From Hyphomicrobiales bacterium (GTDB lineage Bacteria > Pseudomonadota > Alphaproteobacteria > Rhizobiales > Beijerinckiaceae): a stretch of 50,682 nucleotides of DNA. Positions 36,297 to 46,186 of the stretch are shown piece after piece (positions within the stretch are counted from its first letter, which is position 1; each line of letters opens with the position of its first letter). The position numbers and the translations under genes were made by a program. The stretch lies in NCBI GenBank assembly GCA_003963405.1, contig RXIY01000067.1, positions 1 through 50,682 on the forward strand, read 5' to 3'. The notes under the pieces are model-generated. The model ran no database searches, was not told the DNA's origin, and saw nothing but the letters and a program-made list of their open reading frames with translations.

Positions 36297-36389
36297 GCCA
36301 CGAGCGCGCCTTTTGCTGGCGCGGGGCCCGCGAATTGCGTAGTCTGAGCGCGTTTCCAGGCGGCGCCCTCACGAGAACAGGGAAGCGGC

Positions 36390-36842
36390 ATGTCCCAGGA
36401 CACGAGGCTCGTCCCCGACACGATCGTGCAGGAGCACTATGTCCTCTTCCAGCACGAATTCATCGAATTTCTCGTGGCGCAGCTCGTCGACTTCCGGAAG
36501 ATGTTCCACGGCGATCTCGACGAGCTGCTCGTCTTCATCTTCGTGGCGCGCTATTATCTGCGCGAAGAGCGCGGGCGCGGCGAGGACGATCTCGACGGGC
36601 AGTGGACTGCACCGCCCACGCTCTCCCGGATTGCGGAATTCACCGGCATCCCCCGCGAGACGGTCCGCCGCAAGCTGATTGCGCTGCAAGGCCGCGGCCT
36701 GCTCGAAAAAGTCGGTTCCGACAAATGGCAGCCGGCGGTTCGTCATGACGTCCCCGTCATCCGACAGGAATATGAGCAATTCTGTCAGCGCGAGATTCGC
36801 CGTCTCGTGAAGCTCGTGACGGCGCTCAAGCCCTTCGTCTGA
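36390..36842 (+). CDS. Winged-helix regulator, paralogue 2
   Basis: 150 aa, homologous along its whole length to the regulator at 31944-32402: EHYVLFQHEFIEFLVAQLVD, LDELLVFIFVARYYLREER, then the helix-turn-helix PTLSRIAEFTGIPRETVRRKL and wing GRGLLEKV, ending RRLVKLVTAL. The linker is acidic (GRGEDDLDGQW) rather than His-rich. The recognition-helix residues (IPRETVRRKL vs IPRETARRKL) are nearly identical, so the two may read the same DNA sites. Its 3' end is 21 nt from the terminator of a probable minus-strand small RNA, so transcription converges there. Start: the ATG at 36390 follows GGGAAGCGGC. Confidence 0.75.
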   Translation: MSQDTRLVPDTIVQEHYVLFQHEFIEFLVAQLVDFRKMFHGDLDELLVFIFVARYYLREERGRGEDDLDGQWTAPPTLSRIAEFTGIPRETVRRKLIALQGRGLLEKVGSDKWQPAVRHDVPVIRQEYEQFCQREIRRLVKLVTALKPFV

Positions 36843-36862
36843 GAGGGCGAGACGCCGCGGGC

Positions 36863-36893
36863 AAAGAAAAAGGGCTGCTGTCGCCAGCAGCCC
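36863..36893 (-). terminator. Intrinsic terminator (minus strand)
   Basis: Perfect 9-bp stem, 4-nt loop, followed on the minus strand by TTTTTCTTT. On the plus strand no T run follows, so it stops minus-strand transcription. Confidence 0.8.
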
Positions 36894-36950
36894 AAGTCGG
36901 GGGAGAACGCCCGAGGAGGGCGAGTCAGCTTAGGGGAGGGCTGACGGCAG
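36863..36950 (-). ncRNA. Probable small RNA with C/U-rich loops and intrinsic terminator
   Basis: Read on the minus strand, three hairpins follow one another: GTCAGC/GCTGAC with loop CCTCCCCTAA (36945-36924), CGCCC/GGGCG with loop TCCTC (36922-36908), a C-rich linker, then a perfect 9-bp terminator stem GGGCTGCTG/CAGCAGCCC (36893-36872) followed by TTTTTCTTT. The exposed C/U loops are complementary to Shine-Dalgarno sequences, the layout of the alphaproteobacterial cuckoo/CcsR (alpha-r14-like) RNAs. The 5' end and promoter are not identified. Confidence 0.55.
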
Positions 36951-37083
36951 TCACCCTATTGGCCGCTCCGGGCTCGATCAATGAATACTCGCTCAGTTTG
37001 GGCGGCCCGAGGTGAGACAAAATGACGCAACGGCCGCGCCCAAGCCATTGAAGAAAAAGCCCAGCCGCCGGAACGCTACGAGA

Positions 37084-37695
37084 ATGGGCGCGTTAAACAG
37101 CATTGCAGCCATGGCCGCGCCGACAGGGCGCAGCATCCGCCGGGACGATCCGCGGGACGATCCGGAAGAGGCGCGGGGCGCGCTGCAAGGGAAGAGGCAG
37201 ATCGTGAACCTCCCTTCGGAAGACGCGCAGGCGCCGGAGACCGCCCAATCCCCCCGGGCCAAGCGGCAGAGGCGCGCGCTGGACGTGCTGGTGATCGAGG
37301 ATGAATCGATCATCGCCAAGGACATCGAGCTGATCGTCAGCGATCTGGGCCATCGCGTGATCGGCCCGGCGCGGACGCATGAGGAGGCGCTGTCGCTGGC
37401 GCTGAAGACGCGCCCGGCGGTCGTCGTCGCGGATGTGAAGCTCGCGGACGGCAGCTCCGGCATCGTCGCGGTCGACGAGATGCTCAGGACCATCGACGCG
37501 GCGGTGATCTTCGTCACGGCGGTTCCGCAATGGCTCCAGACCGGTGAGCTGGAGCCGGTTCTGATCGTCCCGAAGCCCTATTCGGTGGAAGAGATCAAGA
37601 GCGCCGTGTCGCGGGCGACCTCGAAGCGCGCCCAGTCGCTCGAAACCTTCCTCGCGACAAAAGACGCGGTCAGTCGGCTCACCCGCAAGCAATAG
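37084..37695 (+). CDS. Response regulator with a PhyR-like receiver but no sigma-mimic domain
   Basis: 203 aa. The C-terminal ~120 residues are a receiver domain: VLVIEDESIIAKDIE (acidic pocket), VVVADVKLADGSSGIVAVDE (phospho-acceptor Asp in VVAD), VIFVTAV and VPKPYS (conserved Lys). This reads like the receiver of PhyR, the master switch of the general stress response, including LADGSSGI. The PhyR sigma-factor-like N-terminal domain is missing; instead there are ~80 basic, disordered residues. The start is uncertain among 37012 (GTG), 37084 and 37111 (ATG). It lies 147 bp upstream of a universal stress protein gene. It may be a phosphate sink or a single-domain modulator of the PhyR pathway. 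Confidence 0.8.
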   Translation: MGALNSIAAMAAPTGRSIRRDDPRDDPEEARGALQGKRQIVNLPSEDAQAPETAQSPRAKRQRRALDVLVIEDESIIAKDIELIVSDLGHRVIGPARTHEEALSLALKTRPAVVVADVKLADGSSGIVAVDEMLRTIDAAVIFVTAVPQWLQTGELEPVLIVPKPYSVEEIKSAVSRATSKRAQSLETFLATKDAVSRLTRKQ

Positions 37696-37842
37696 AATTC
37701 TCCTTGCGCTATTCTCCTCCCGAGAGGCGGCTTTACGAGGCCGCTTGCAGGCTTGTCTGTCCCACGTCCGCTCGCGGGCGGGGCGGAAAACGCCTATTTG
37801 ATGTAGGGATAACGCGACCAAAAGCGTTGCAGGGAGGCGTCC

Positions 37843-38271
37843 ATGTACAAGAAAATCCTGGTGCCCGTTGATCTGAGCGAATCGGACATGACGAAACTTG
37901 CGCTCGGCGCCGCCCTTGCGCTGGCCAAGACGGGCTCCGAGGCGAGCCTGCGGCTCATCAATGTGCAGCCTCTCGTGCCGGTGGCCTTCGTCGACTACAT
38001 CCCGCCGACTTTCGACGAGGAGATGCGCGACGCGGCCGAGAGGGACCTCGCGACGCTCGCCGGCACGGTCGATCTGCCGCATGATCGCGTGTCCTCGACG
38101 GTCCGCTTCGGCGCCGTCTATCCCGAAGTGCTGGCGGAAGCCGAGGATTGGGACGCCGACCTGATCGTCATCGGGTCGCATCGCCCGACCATGGCGACCT
38201 ATCTGCTCGGCTCCAACGCCAAGACCATCGTGCGCCACGCCAAATGTTCGGTTCTCGTCGTCCGGCAATAG
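37843..38271 (+). CDS. Universal stress protein (UspA family)
   Basis: 142 aa. MYKKILVPVDLSESD at the start and the nucleotide-binding end IVIGSHRPTMATYLLGSNAKTIVRHAKCSVLVVR, which keeps the G-x2-G-x9-G-S/N pattern of ATP-binding Usp proteins in modified form (GSHRP ... GSNA). Such proteins accumulate under starvation and oxygen stress. AGGGAGG lies 6 nt before the ATG. It follows the PhyR-receiver-like gene and precedes a small cytochrome c gene 43 bp away. Confidence 0.9.
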   Translation: MYKKILVPVDLSESDMTKLALGAALALAKTGSEASLRLINVQPLVPVAFVDYIPPTFDEEMRDAAERDLATLAGTVDLPHDRVSSTVRFGAVYPEVLAEAEDWDADLIVIGSHRPTMATYLLGSNAKTIVRHAKCSVLVVRQ

Positions 38272-38314
38272 GGCGGTTCGACAGAGGCCGGAGCCGGGAC
38301 TAGACTTCGGCCTC

Positions 38315-38677
38315 ATGTTGCGATTCGTCCGATCGATGACGTGCGGGGCTTTTGTGTGCTCGACTTTCGCGCTCGCCGCTGGCGGAGGGGCGCTGGCGGC
38401 GGCGAGCGCGTCGCAGGCCCTGCTGAAACGGGGCGAGGCGATCGCGCGGAACAATTGCGGCTCCTGCCACGCCGTCGGCCGGGCCGGGGCGAGCCCCAAC
38501 CCCAAATCCCCGCCCTTTCGCACTCTCTCGCGCAAATATCCGCTGGCCAATCTCGAGGAGGCGCTGGGCGAGGGAATCGTGGTCGGCCACGAGGGGCTCG
38601 ACATGCCGCAGTTCCGCTTCGATACCGGAGAGGTCGAGGCGCTGCTCGCCTATCTCGCGTCGATCCAGAAGCGGTAA
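38315..38677 (+). CDS. Small soluble c-type cytochrome
   Basis: 120 aa. Signal peptide (about residues 1-30, ending GALAAA), one haem-binding CGSCH at about residues 48-52, and a likely axial methionine in GLDMPQFRF. This is the single-haem class I cytochrome layout, an electron carrier in the periplasm. The ATG is preceded directly by CGGCCTC, the right arm of a 7-bp inverted repeat (GAGGCCG at 38284-38290), and has no Shine-Dalgarno. The next gene, methylmalonyl-CoA mutase, follows after 117 bp. The electron partner cannot be inferred. Confidence 0.85.
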   Translation: MLRFVRSMTCGAFVCSTFALAAGGGALAAASASQALLKRGEAIARNNCGSCHAVGRAGASPNPKSPPFRTLSRKYPLANLEEALGEGIVVGHEGLDMPQFRFDTGEVEALLAYLASIQKR

Positions 38678-38794
38678 CGCTTCAGGCGGGCTTCTCAGCT
38701 TGAGGCGGTCTTGGCAGCTGAAAGGAGAGGCCCGCCGGCTTTGCGCCCGCGCCGCCTCTCGTCTATGAGAAGGCTGAAAACCGCCGAGGGTAAA

Positions 38795-40966
<2,172 letters not shown>

Positions 40967-40986
40967 GCGCGCGTCCGGAAGAAATT

Positions 40987-41020
40987 CCCCCGGCCGCTTC
41001 GAACGAAGCGCCGGGCCTTT
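40987..41020 (+). terminator. Hairpin after methylmalonyl-CoA mutase
   Basis: CCGGC-CGCTTCG and CGAAGCG-CCGG form a stem with one bulge around 40990-41014, followed by CCTTTGG. The T tract is short, so termination may be partial. Confidence 0.4.
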
Positions 41021-41128
41021 GGGGGGTCGCGGCGCGCGTCCCCAAAACCGTTGCAATTTCCCAAAGACAGGATGCGCCGCTTCCGCTAGGAGGCCCATTC
41101 CGCAACGAGGAAACAAAGGAAAACCGGG

Positions 41129-41527
41129 ATGGAAGTCCTTCTCATCGGCGCGAGCGCCTGCATCTTCGCCCTCATCGTCACGGCCTGGCTGATGACGCTC
41201 GCCAAATGGTTTCCGATCAAGGCCATCGACGCCTTTGTCGTCGACTACAAGACGATGATCCGGGCGCATGTCGATTATGCGCTGATGGCCCTGTTCGGGA
41301 TCGGCTTTTACGGTTCGGGCGTCGAATTGCCGGTCATCGCCTGCTGGTGCGTCGCCATTGGCGGCTTCTCCAATCCGACCGTCTTCACGATCGCGGCCTT
41401 CGATCCCAAGTTCTGGGAGAAGAAATTCTGGCGCGTCTATACCGCGCTGAGCTTCACCGTCTCGTCGGTCGGCTTTCTGTGGATCGCCTACGCGCTTCTG
41501 GCGCACGCCGTTCGGCGCTGGGCCTGA
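41129..41527 (+). CDS. Four-helix integral membrane protein, unknown function
   Basis: 132 aa with about four hydrophobic segments (LLIGASACIFALIVTAWLM; YALMALFGIGFYGSG; VIACWCVAIGGFSNPTVFTIAA; ALSFTVSSVGFLWIAYALL). No known catalytic motif. AAAGGA about 8 nt before the ATG. Located after methylmalonyl-CoA mutase and before a CysZ-like gene. I do not recognise a named family. Confidence 0.75.
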   Translation: MEVLLIGASACIFALIVTAWLMTLAKWFPIKAIDAFVVDYKTMIRAHVDYALMALFGIGFYGSGVELPVIACWCVAIGGFSNPTVFTIAAFDPKFWEKKFWRVYTALSFTVSSVGFLWIAYALLAHAVRRWA

Positions 41528-41618
41528 CGCCGCCGCTTGCGCCGCCGGCCCTTGCGTCGGCGCCGCTGCATCGCCATCTACCGGCGGCCGCCTTGGGGCG
41601 GCCCTTCGAGACAGCCAG

Positions 41619-42302
41619 ATGACATTCATGTTCGACGCCGCGCTGGCGGCCCTGCGCGAGATCCTCTCGCCGCCGTTTCGCAACGTGCTCTTCAAGAGCC
41701 TGGGAATGACCCTGCTTTTTCTGGCGCTCGCCTGGGTCGGCCTCGACAAGCTCGCGCTGTCCTATGTCGCCGTGAATCATCCCTGGCTTCAGGTCGCGCT
41801 CACCTATGCGACGGGCGTCGGCCTGTTCATTCTGCTGGCGTTTCTGATCGGTCCGATTTCGGTGCTGGTCACGGGCCTTTTCCTCGACGATCTCGCCGAT
41901 GTGGTCGAGGCGGACCTCTATCCGGCGGGGCGCCGCGGCAGCCCGATCCCGGCCTCGCAGGCCATTCTGATGGGTGCGAAATTTGCGGCCGTCTCGGCGG
42001 CGGTCAACCTGCTGGCCTTGCTGCTGCTGCTCGTGCCCGGCGTCAACGCCGTGGCCTTCCTCTTCGCCAACGCCTATCTGCTCGGGCGCGAATATTTCCT
42101 TTTCGCCGCGACGCGCTTCCGCCCGCTCGGGGAGGCGACCGAGCTGCGCCGGCGCCATGCGCCGCAGCTCTTTCTCGCCGGCCTGTTCATCGCGGCCTTT
42201 GTCGCGACGCCGGGCCTCAATGTGCTGACGCCGCTCTTCGGCGTCGCCTTCATGGCCCGCATCCACAAGATGCTGTCGCCGGAGCGCCGGGCGGGGCGTT
42301 GA
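41619..42302 (+). CDS. EI24/CysZ-like integral membrane protein
   Basis: 227 aa with several hydrophobic segments and the loop sequence FLDDLADVVEADLYPAG, followed by NAYLLGREYFLFAATRF, which is typical of the EI24/CysZ family (inner-membrane sulfate-type permeases in some bacteria). The sulfate role is not proven for this branch. ATG at 41619 or 41628; no strong Shine-Dalgarno. Convergent with the NDUFA9-like gene (22 bp). Confidence 0.75.
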   Translation: MTFMFDAALAALREILSPPFRNVLFKSLGMTLLFLALAWVGLDKLALSYVAVNHPWLQVALTYATGVGLFILLAFLIGPISVLVTGLFLDDLADVVEADLYPAGRRGSPIPASQAILMGAKFAAVSAAVNLLALLLLLVPGVNAVAFLFANAYLLGREYFLFAATRFRPLGEATELRRRHAPQLFLAGLFIAAFVATPGLNVLTPLFGVAFMARIHKMLSPERRAGR

Positions 42303-42323
42303 TCCACCACGGCGCGGAGGCGC

Positions 42324-43331
42324 TCAGGCCCCGAGGCGCTGCGCCTGATACTGGCCCGTCTTGCGGTAGCGGTAAAGATAGGTGGGCGCGATCGCCTCGA
42401 TCGCCTGCGGCTGAACGCCGAGCCCCTGCAAGGTGCGTCCGTCCCGAATCGCCGCCTCGCTCACCACATTGTCGTGCTTGAGCAGCTCAACCTGATCGGC
42501 GGTCATGCGCAAGAGCTTCGGGAAAAGGCCGAGCGACAGCTTGGTGAAGAACTGGGTGACGCCCGCCACGAGCTTTCCGGTCGCGAAGGAGAGCCTGGCG
42601 ACGCGGCGGTCGCGCTCGGTCACCTGGAGCACGTAATCGATCAATGCGGCGAAGCTCTTCTTTTCCGGCCCGCCGAGTTCATAGACTGCGCCCGGCTGCG
42701 CCCGCCCCGCCACGGCCGCGGCGACCGCCTCCGCCACGTCGCCGACATAGACCGGCTGGAAACGCGTCTCGGCCCCGACGATCGGGATGACAGGGAAGAA
42801 GCGGGCCATGGCGCCGAAACGATTGAAGAAATCGTCTTCCTGTCCGAAGATCACGGAAGGGCGCAGGATGACGGCCGACGGCGCGGCGGCCAGCATCGCC
42901 GCTTCGCCCTCGGCCTTGCTGCGCGCATAGGCGGAAGCGCCCTTCGGATCGGCGCCGATCGCCGAAACATGGACGACCGTATCTATGCCCGCGGCCTTGG
43001 CCGCCTCGGCGATGGCGCGCGCGCCCTCGGACTGGACCTTGGAGAAAGTCTGCGCGCCGCCTTCCGCGAGAATGCCCACGAGATTCACGACCGCGGAGGC
43101 CCCGCGCAGCGCCGCCGCCACCGATTCGGGGTGACGCACATTGGCCTGGACGGCCATGACCTGCCCGACCCGTCCCTGCGGTTGCAGATGGAAGGCGAGG
43201 TCCGGCCGGCGGCAGGCGATTCGCACGCGCCAGCCGTCGCGGGCCAGCGCCCGAACGACATAGCGCCCGACGAATCCCGATCCGCCGAACACCGTCACCA
43301 CGCGCCCCGCGCCCACGTTCACGCCGCTCAT
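42324..43331 (-). CDS. NDUFA9-like NAD(P)-binding epimerase/dehydratase family protein
   Basis: 335 aa atypical short-chain dehydrogenase. The Rossmann motif VTVFGGSGFVGRYVVRAL is near the N-terminus; VVNLVGILAEGG, VHVSAIGADPKGASAYARSKAEGE (altered Y-x3-K) and VILRPSVIFGQEDDFFNRF match the alphaproteobacterial relatives of the mitochondrial complex I subunit NDUFA9. In bacteria it may assist complex I or quinone biology. Start ATG ends at 43331 with GGAG 9 nt upstream. A 200-bp gap to tRNA-Leu follows. Confidence 0.85.
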   Translation of the reverse strand: MSGVNVGAGRVVTVFGGSGFVGRYVVRALARDGWRVRIACRRPDLAFHLQPQGRVGQVMAVQANVRHPESVAAALRGASAVVNLVGILAEGGAQTFSKVQSEGARAIAEAAKAAGIDTVVHVSAIGADPKGASAYARSKAEGEAAMLAAAPSAVILRPSVIFGQEDDFFNRFGAMARFFPVIPIVGAETRFQPVYVGDVAEAVAAAVAGRAQPGAVYELGGPEKKSFAALIDYVLQVTERDRRVARLSFATGKLVAGVTQFFTKLSLGLFPKLLRMTADQVELLKHDNVVSEAAIRDGRTLQGLGVQPQAIEAIAPTYLYRYRKTGQYQAQRLGA

Positions 43332-43531
43332 GCCTCATGCTCCATTCGCCGCGCCGGCCGCGCCGGCTTTCCAGAACTTGTCGCCCGTGCTCTAGCGAAA
43401 TTTGGCCCCGAAGGAAATCCGGCGCCGCCCGGCGGAAGGGAAGAATTGATGCGTTTCCGGCTGGAGCGGCAGTTTTTATGGCGACCGCGATTGACAGACC
43501 CCCGACGGCGCCTCTATGACGACGCCCACGT

Positions 43532-43616
43532 GCCCAGGTGGCGGAATTGGTAGACGCGCTGGTTTCAGGTACCAGTGGTGAAAGCCGTGGAGGTTCGAGT
43601 CCTCTCCTGGGCACCA
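43532..43616 (+). tRNA. tRNA-Leu (CAG)
   Basis: Cloverleaf with long variable arm typical of Leu: acceptor GCCCAGG/CCTGGGC, D-arm GCGGAATTGGTAGACGC, anticodon stem-loop CTGGTTTCAGGTACCAG with CAG, variable arm TGGTGAAAGCCG, T-arm GGAGGTTCGAGTCCTCT, discriminator A and encoded CCA. Confidence 0.93.
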
Positions 43617-43619
43617 TAC

Positions 43620-43636
43620 GACACTCCGAGAGTGTC
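43620..43636 (+). other. Perfect hairpin immediately after tRNA-Leu
   Basis: GACACTC-CGA-GAGTGTC, 7-bp stem with a 3-nt loop, starting 4 nt after the CCA end. No T run. Probably a processing or transcription-stop structure for the tRNA precursor. Confidence 0.5.
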
Positions 43637-43764
43637 CGAAACCATCCGAAAAGCACTGAAAATTTCGCGTCCCGACAGCTTCCGCTGGCGCGAATGCTCG
43701 TTCCGGTGATGCAACCGCGATGGACGCAGTTGCACCTCCTTCGCGCGCGGGAATGAGGTGCGCG

Positions 43765-44022
43765 TCATCGCCAGCAGCGGCGGCCTCGATAGCCGTAATA
43801 AGCCGAGTAAGCGGAGTCCCAGTCGCCGCAACTCGCCGGATAGTCGGCGCCCCAATAGCGATCTGTCCATCTGGGGCCCGAGCCCCAATCGCGGCTGAAC
43901 CCGGCGGAGCCCCATCCCGAACTTCCCCAGGCGGAAGCGGGGGTCGAAACCGAGAGGACGCCGGCGAGCGTGATTGCGGCGAGCGCCGCCGCGAGCATCT
44001 TCGAGTTTGTCATGTGATTCAT
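43765..44022 (-). CDS. Small secreted Gly/Trp/Tyr-rich protein
   Basis: 85 aa. Signal peptide (MLAAALAAITLAGVLSVSTPASA), then a short mature part rich in glycine and aromatics (WGSSGWGSAGFSRDWGSG, YSAYYGYRGRRCW) with two cysteines. AAGGA 5 nt upstream of the ATG ending 44022 decides the start. Such low-complexity secreted proteins are frequent in Hyphomicrobiales. It may be a surface or cell-envelope protein. It is divergent from the 43-residue secreted peptide gene (187 bp between starts). Confidence 0.65.
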   Translation of the reverse strand: MNHMTNSKMLAAALAAITLAGVLSVSTPASAWGSSGWGSAGFSRDWGSGPRWTDRYWGADYPASCGDWDSAYSAYYGYRGRRCWR

Positions 44023-44209
44023 CCGGGTCCTTGTCTGGCAAAGCCCCTCGGCCATTCCTGCAAACGCGGTCGAAATTTCCTTGTTCCGGAGCGGGGGCGG
44101 GCGGCGTCGGGCGTCACGGTCTTTTGCCCTGTGCGCCGGCGCACCTACGCGAGGGCGGGCGTGGGCTAGCTTAGGATCATCGAAAGACGGAAACCCGAAG
44201 GAGCCGATC

Positions 44210-44341
44210 ATGACCAGGATGACCACGATCATCGCCGCTCTGGCTTTCATGCTGAGCATGGGCTTCGCCGGCGCCGCCTCCGCCGCGCCCGAGGGCTTCA
44301 ACAATTTCGACGGCGGCGCCTGCTACTGCATCGACCCCTGA
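44210..44341 (+). CDS. 43-residue secreted peptide with CYC tail
   Basis: MTRMTTIIAALAFMLSMGF then AGAASA is a signal peptide; the remaining mature peptide is only ~18 residues (APEGFNNFDGGACYCIDP). GAAGGAG lies 8 nt before the ATG, so translation is plausible. The mature peptide is acidic with two cysteines one residue apart. No modification enzymes are adjacent. Lies 78 bp upstream of the first HMA-like gene, possibly on the same transcript. Confidence 0.6.
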   Translation: MTRMTTIIAALAFMLSMGFAGAASAAPEGFNNFDGGACYCIDP

Positions 44342-44419
44342 TTTTGCAGAGACATGGCCGGACCGACATGAAACCGTCAAATGGTCCGGCTACCGGCGGG
44401 GCGAAGGACGAAACCCGCC

Positions 44420-44791
44420 ATGCTGCTGCATTTCCACCACGTCCCCGGTCGCCTCCGCGTCGAACTGGCGAGCATTCGGCGAAACCGGCAGGCTGCGGAA
44501 GCCGCTGCGAACGCCTTGCGCGCGCTTCCCGGCGTGACCGCCGTTTCGACGTCTCCGGCGATCGGCAGCCTTACGGTAAGCTACGACCCGCGCCGCATCG
44601 CGCCCCACGACCTTACGGCCGCGCTGGACAGACAGGGATGCCTCGGCCCGAAAGGCGCAGCGGCGCCGGCGGCCTCGAGCAAGGGGCTTGCCTCGAGGGC
44701 CGGCGACATGGCGGCCCAGGCTCTCGTCGAAGCCGTGCTGCGGCGAATGCTCGGCGACGCGGGTTCTATGCTGGCCCGCCTGATCGCCTGA
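44420..44791 (+). CDS. HMA-like domain protein (degenerate, no CxxC)
   Basis: 123 aa. The first ~75 residues have the ferredoxin-like beta-alpha-beta pattern of heavy-metal-associated domains: FHHVPGRLRVELASI, NALRALPGVTAVSTSPAIGSLTVSYDP and LTAALDRQG. The metal-binding CxxC is absent; the first loop instead reads VPGRLRV, identical in style to the N-terminus of the P-type ATPase at 46987 and related to the protein at 46506. The C-terminal half is a helical alanine-rich tail without a clear membrane span. ATG at 44420 with AAGGA 11 nt upstream; an ATG at 44381 is possible. It is separated from its partners by a minus-strand DUF445 gene. Confidence 0.7.
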   Translation: MLLHFHHVPGRLRVELASIRRNRQAAEAAANALRALPGVTAVSTSPAIGSLTVSYDPRRIAPHDLTAALDRQGCLGPKGAAAPAASSKGLASRAGDMAAQALVEAVLRRMLGDAGSMLARLIA

Positions 44792-44795
44792 CGCG

Positions 44796-45986
44796 TCATT
44801 CCATCGCCAATTTCACGATGAAAAGCAGGCACCCGACGACTCCCCCGATTACCGCGCCATTGATCCTGATGAATTGCAGGTCATTGTCCACGGCGCGCTC
44901 GATGAGTTCGGAGAAGGCCTGCGTCTCGTAATCGGCGACGAGCCTCGCAATCAGTTCGACGATCCCCTCCTTCAATGGCAGCAGTTCGGCCCCGACGATC
45001 GCGAACATGTCATCGAGGTCCCGCTGGATCGATGCGTCGGCGCGCAGGCGTTCGCCGAGCCGCATCATCACGCCCGTCATCACGGTCACGCGCTCCGCGC
45101 CTGCGCCCTCGCCGCTCAGCGTGAGCGATGCGATCCAGGAGCTAAAGCGGGGGCCTTCCATCACCTCGATCGCCCAGGCGCGCAGACGTCCGGCCCTGTC
45201 CCCGGAGAGAAGAGCCGCCTTTATTCTGGCCTGCGCCGTGTCGAGCAGCGTCTGACGCGACGGATTGTTCTTGTCGCTCAACTCCCCGAGGAGGCGCTCC
45301 AACCCTTCCAGAATGGCGCGCATGACCTGCCGGTCGAGGCTGCGGCGCAGCAGGCCCTGGCGGCGCCGCGCTGCGACCTCGTCGAGATGGCGCCCTTTCC
45401 GGCTGAGGAAGGAGCGCGCCGCCTGAAGAATGTCGTCGAGCAGGGCGGCGTCGAGTTCGGTCGCGCTCAACGCATCCGCCGCCATCTCGAGAAGGGGGCG
45501 CAAATCCGCCTGGCGCAGGGCGGGCTGCAGGATCTGCGCGGCGAGAACGCCCGCCTCCTGTTTCGGCGCCATGTCGAGGAGACGCGCCGCCGCCCGTCGC
45601 GCATTGGGCTCGACGCTCAGCCATTCCCCGAGCCGGCGCGCCGGTTCCGCGTTGCGCATGGCCGAGGCGAGACTCGCAGAAGACAGAAAGTTTTCGCCCA
45701 GGAAAGTCGCGAGCCCCTGGCCGATGCGGTCCTTGTTCATCGGCACGATGGCCGTGTGCGGAATCGGGAGGCCCAGCGGGCGGCGGAACAGCGCCGTCAC
45801 CGCGAACCAGTCGGCGATCCCGCCGACGAGGGACGCTTCCGCCGCCGCCCGAACGAGGCGCGCCAAGACGCTCGAAGGATCGAAAGCGAAGGTCGCAAGG
45901 AAAACCGCCGCCATGAGCGCGAGCAGGCCAGTCGCCAGGGTCCGCCGCGTCAGGGGAAAAAGAGGGCTCGGGCGGTTGGCGTTCAT
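44796..45986 (-). CDS. DUF445 family membrane protein
   Basis: 396 aa. An N-terminal hydrophobic helix (LATGLLALMAAVFLATFAF), the DUF445 block AAAEASLVGGIADWFAVTALFRRPLGLPIPHTAIVP, then a long helical region, and a C-terminal membrane span (INGAVIGGVVGCLLFIVKL). This is the usual YjiN/DUF445 layout; the function is unknown. ATG at 45986; it lies on the opposite strand inside the HMA/P-type ATPase cluster, convergent with the first HMA-like gene (4 bp) and divergent from the small membrane protein at 46187. Confidence 0.85.
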   Translation of the reverse strand: MNANRPSPLFPLTRRTLATGLLALMAAVFLATFAFDPSSVLARLVRAAAEASLVGGIADWFAVTALFRRPLGLPIPHTAIVPMNKDRIGQGLATFLGENFLSSASLASAMRNAEPARRLGEWLSVEPNARRAAARLLDMAPKQEAGVLAAQILQPALRQADLRPLLEMAADALSATELDAALLDDILQAARSFLSRKGRHLDEVAARRRQGLLRRSLDRQVMRAILEGLERLLGELSDKNNPSRQTLLDTAQARIKAALLSGDRAGRLRAWAIEVMEGPRFSSWIASLTLSGEGAGAERVTVMTGVMMRLGERLRADASIQRDLDDMFAIVGAELLPLKEGIVELIARLVADYETQAFSELIERAVDNDLQFIRINGAVIGGVVGCLLFIVKLAME

Positions 45987-46186
45987 GCCTCCCTCTACCT
46001 GATCGAGGCCGGCGCCGCTTCAAGGCCCGCGCGAGGCGCGCTGCTTCCCGGCCGACTGGGCGCGCGTCTCCCGCGCCGCTTGAAGCGGCGCCCGCGGGCG
46101 CTATCACTTCTCCCCATCTCGTGACGCAGCCTTACGAGGCCGTCAGCTGCATGGCGGCGGGCCGACGAGCGTATTGGAGCAACATC

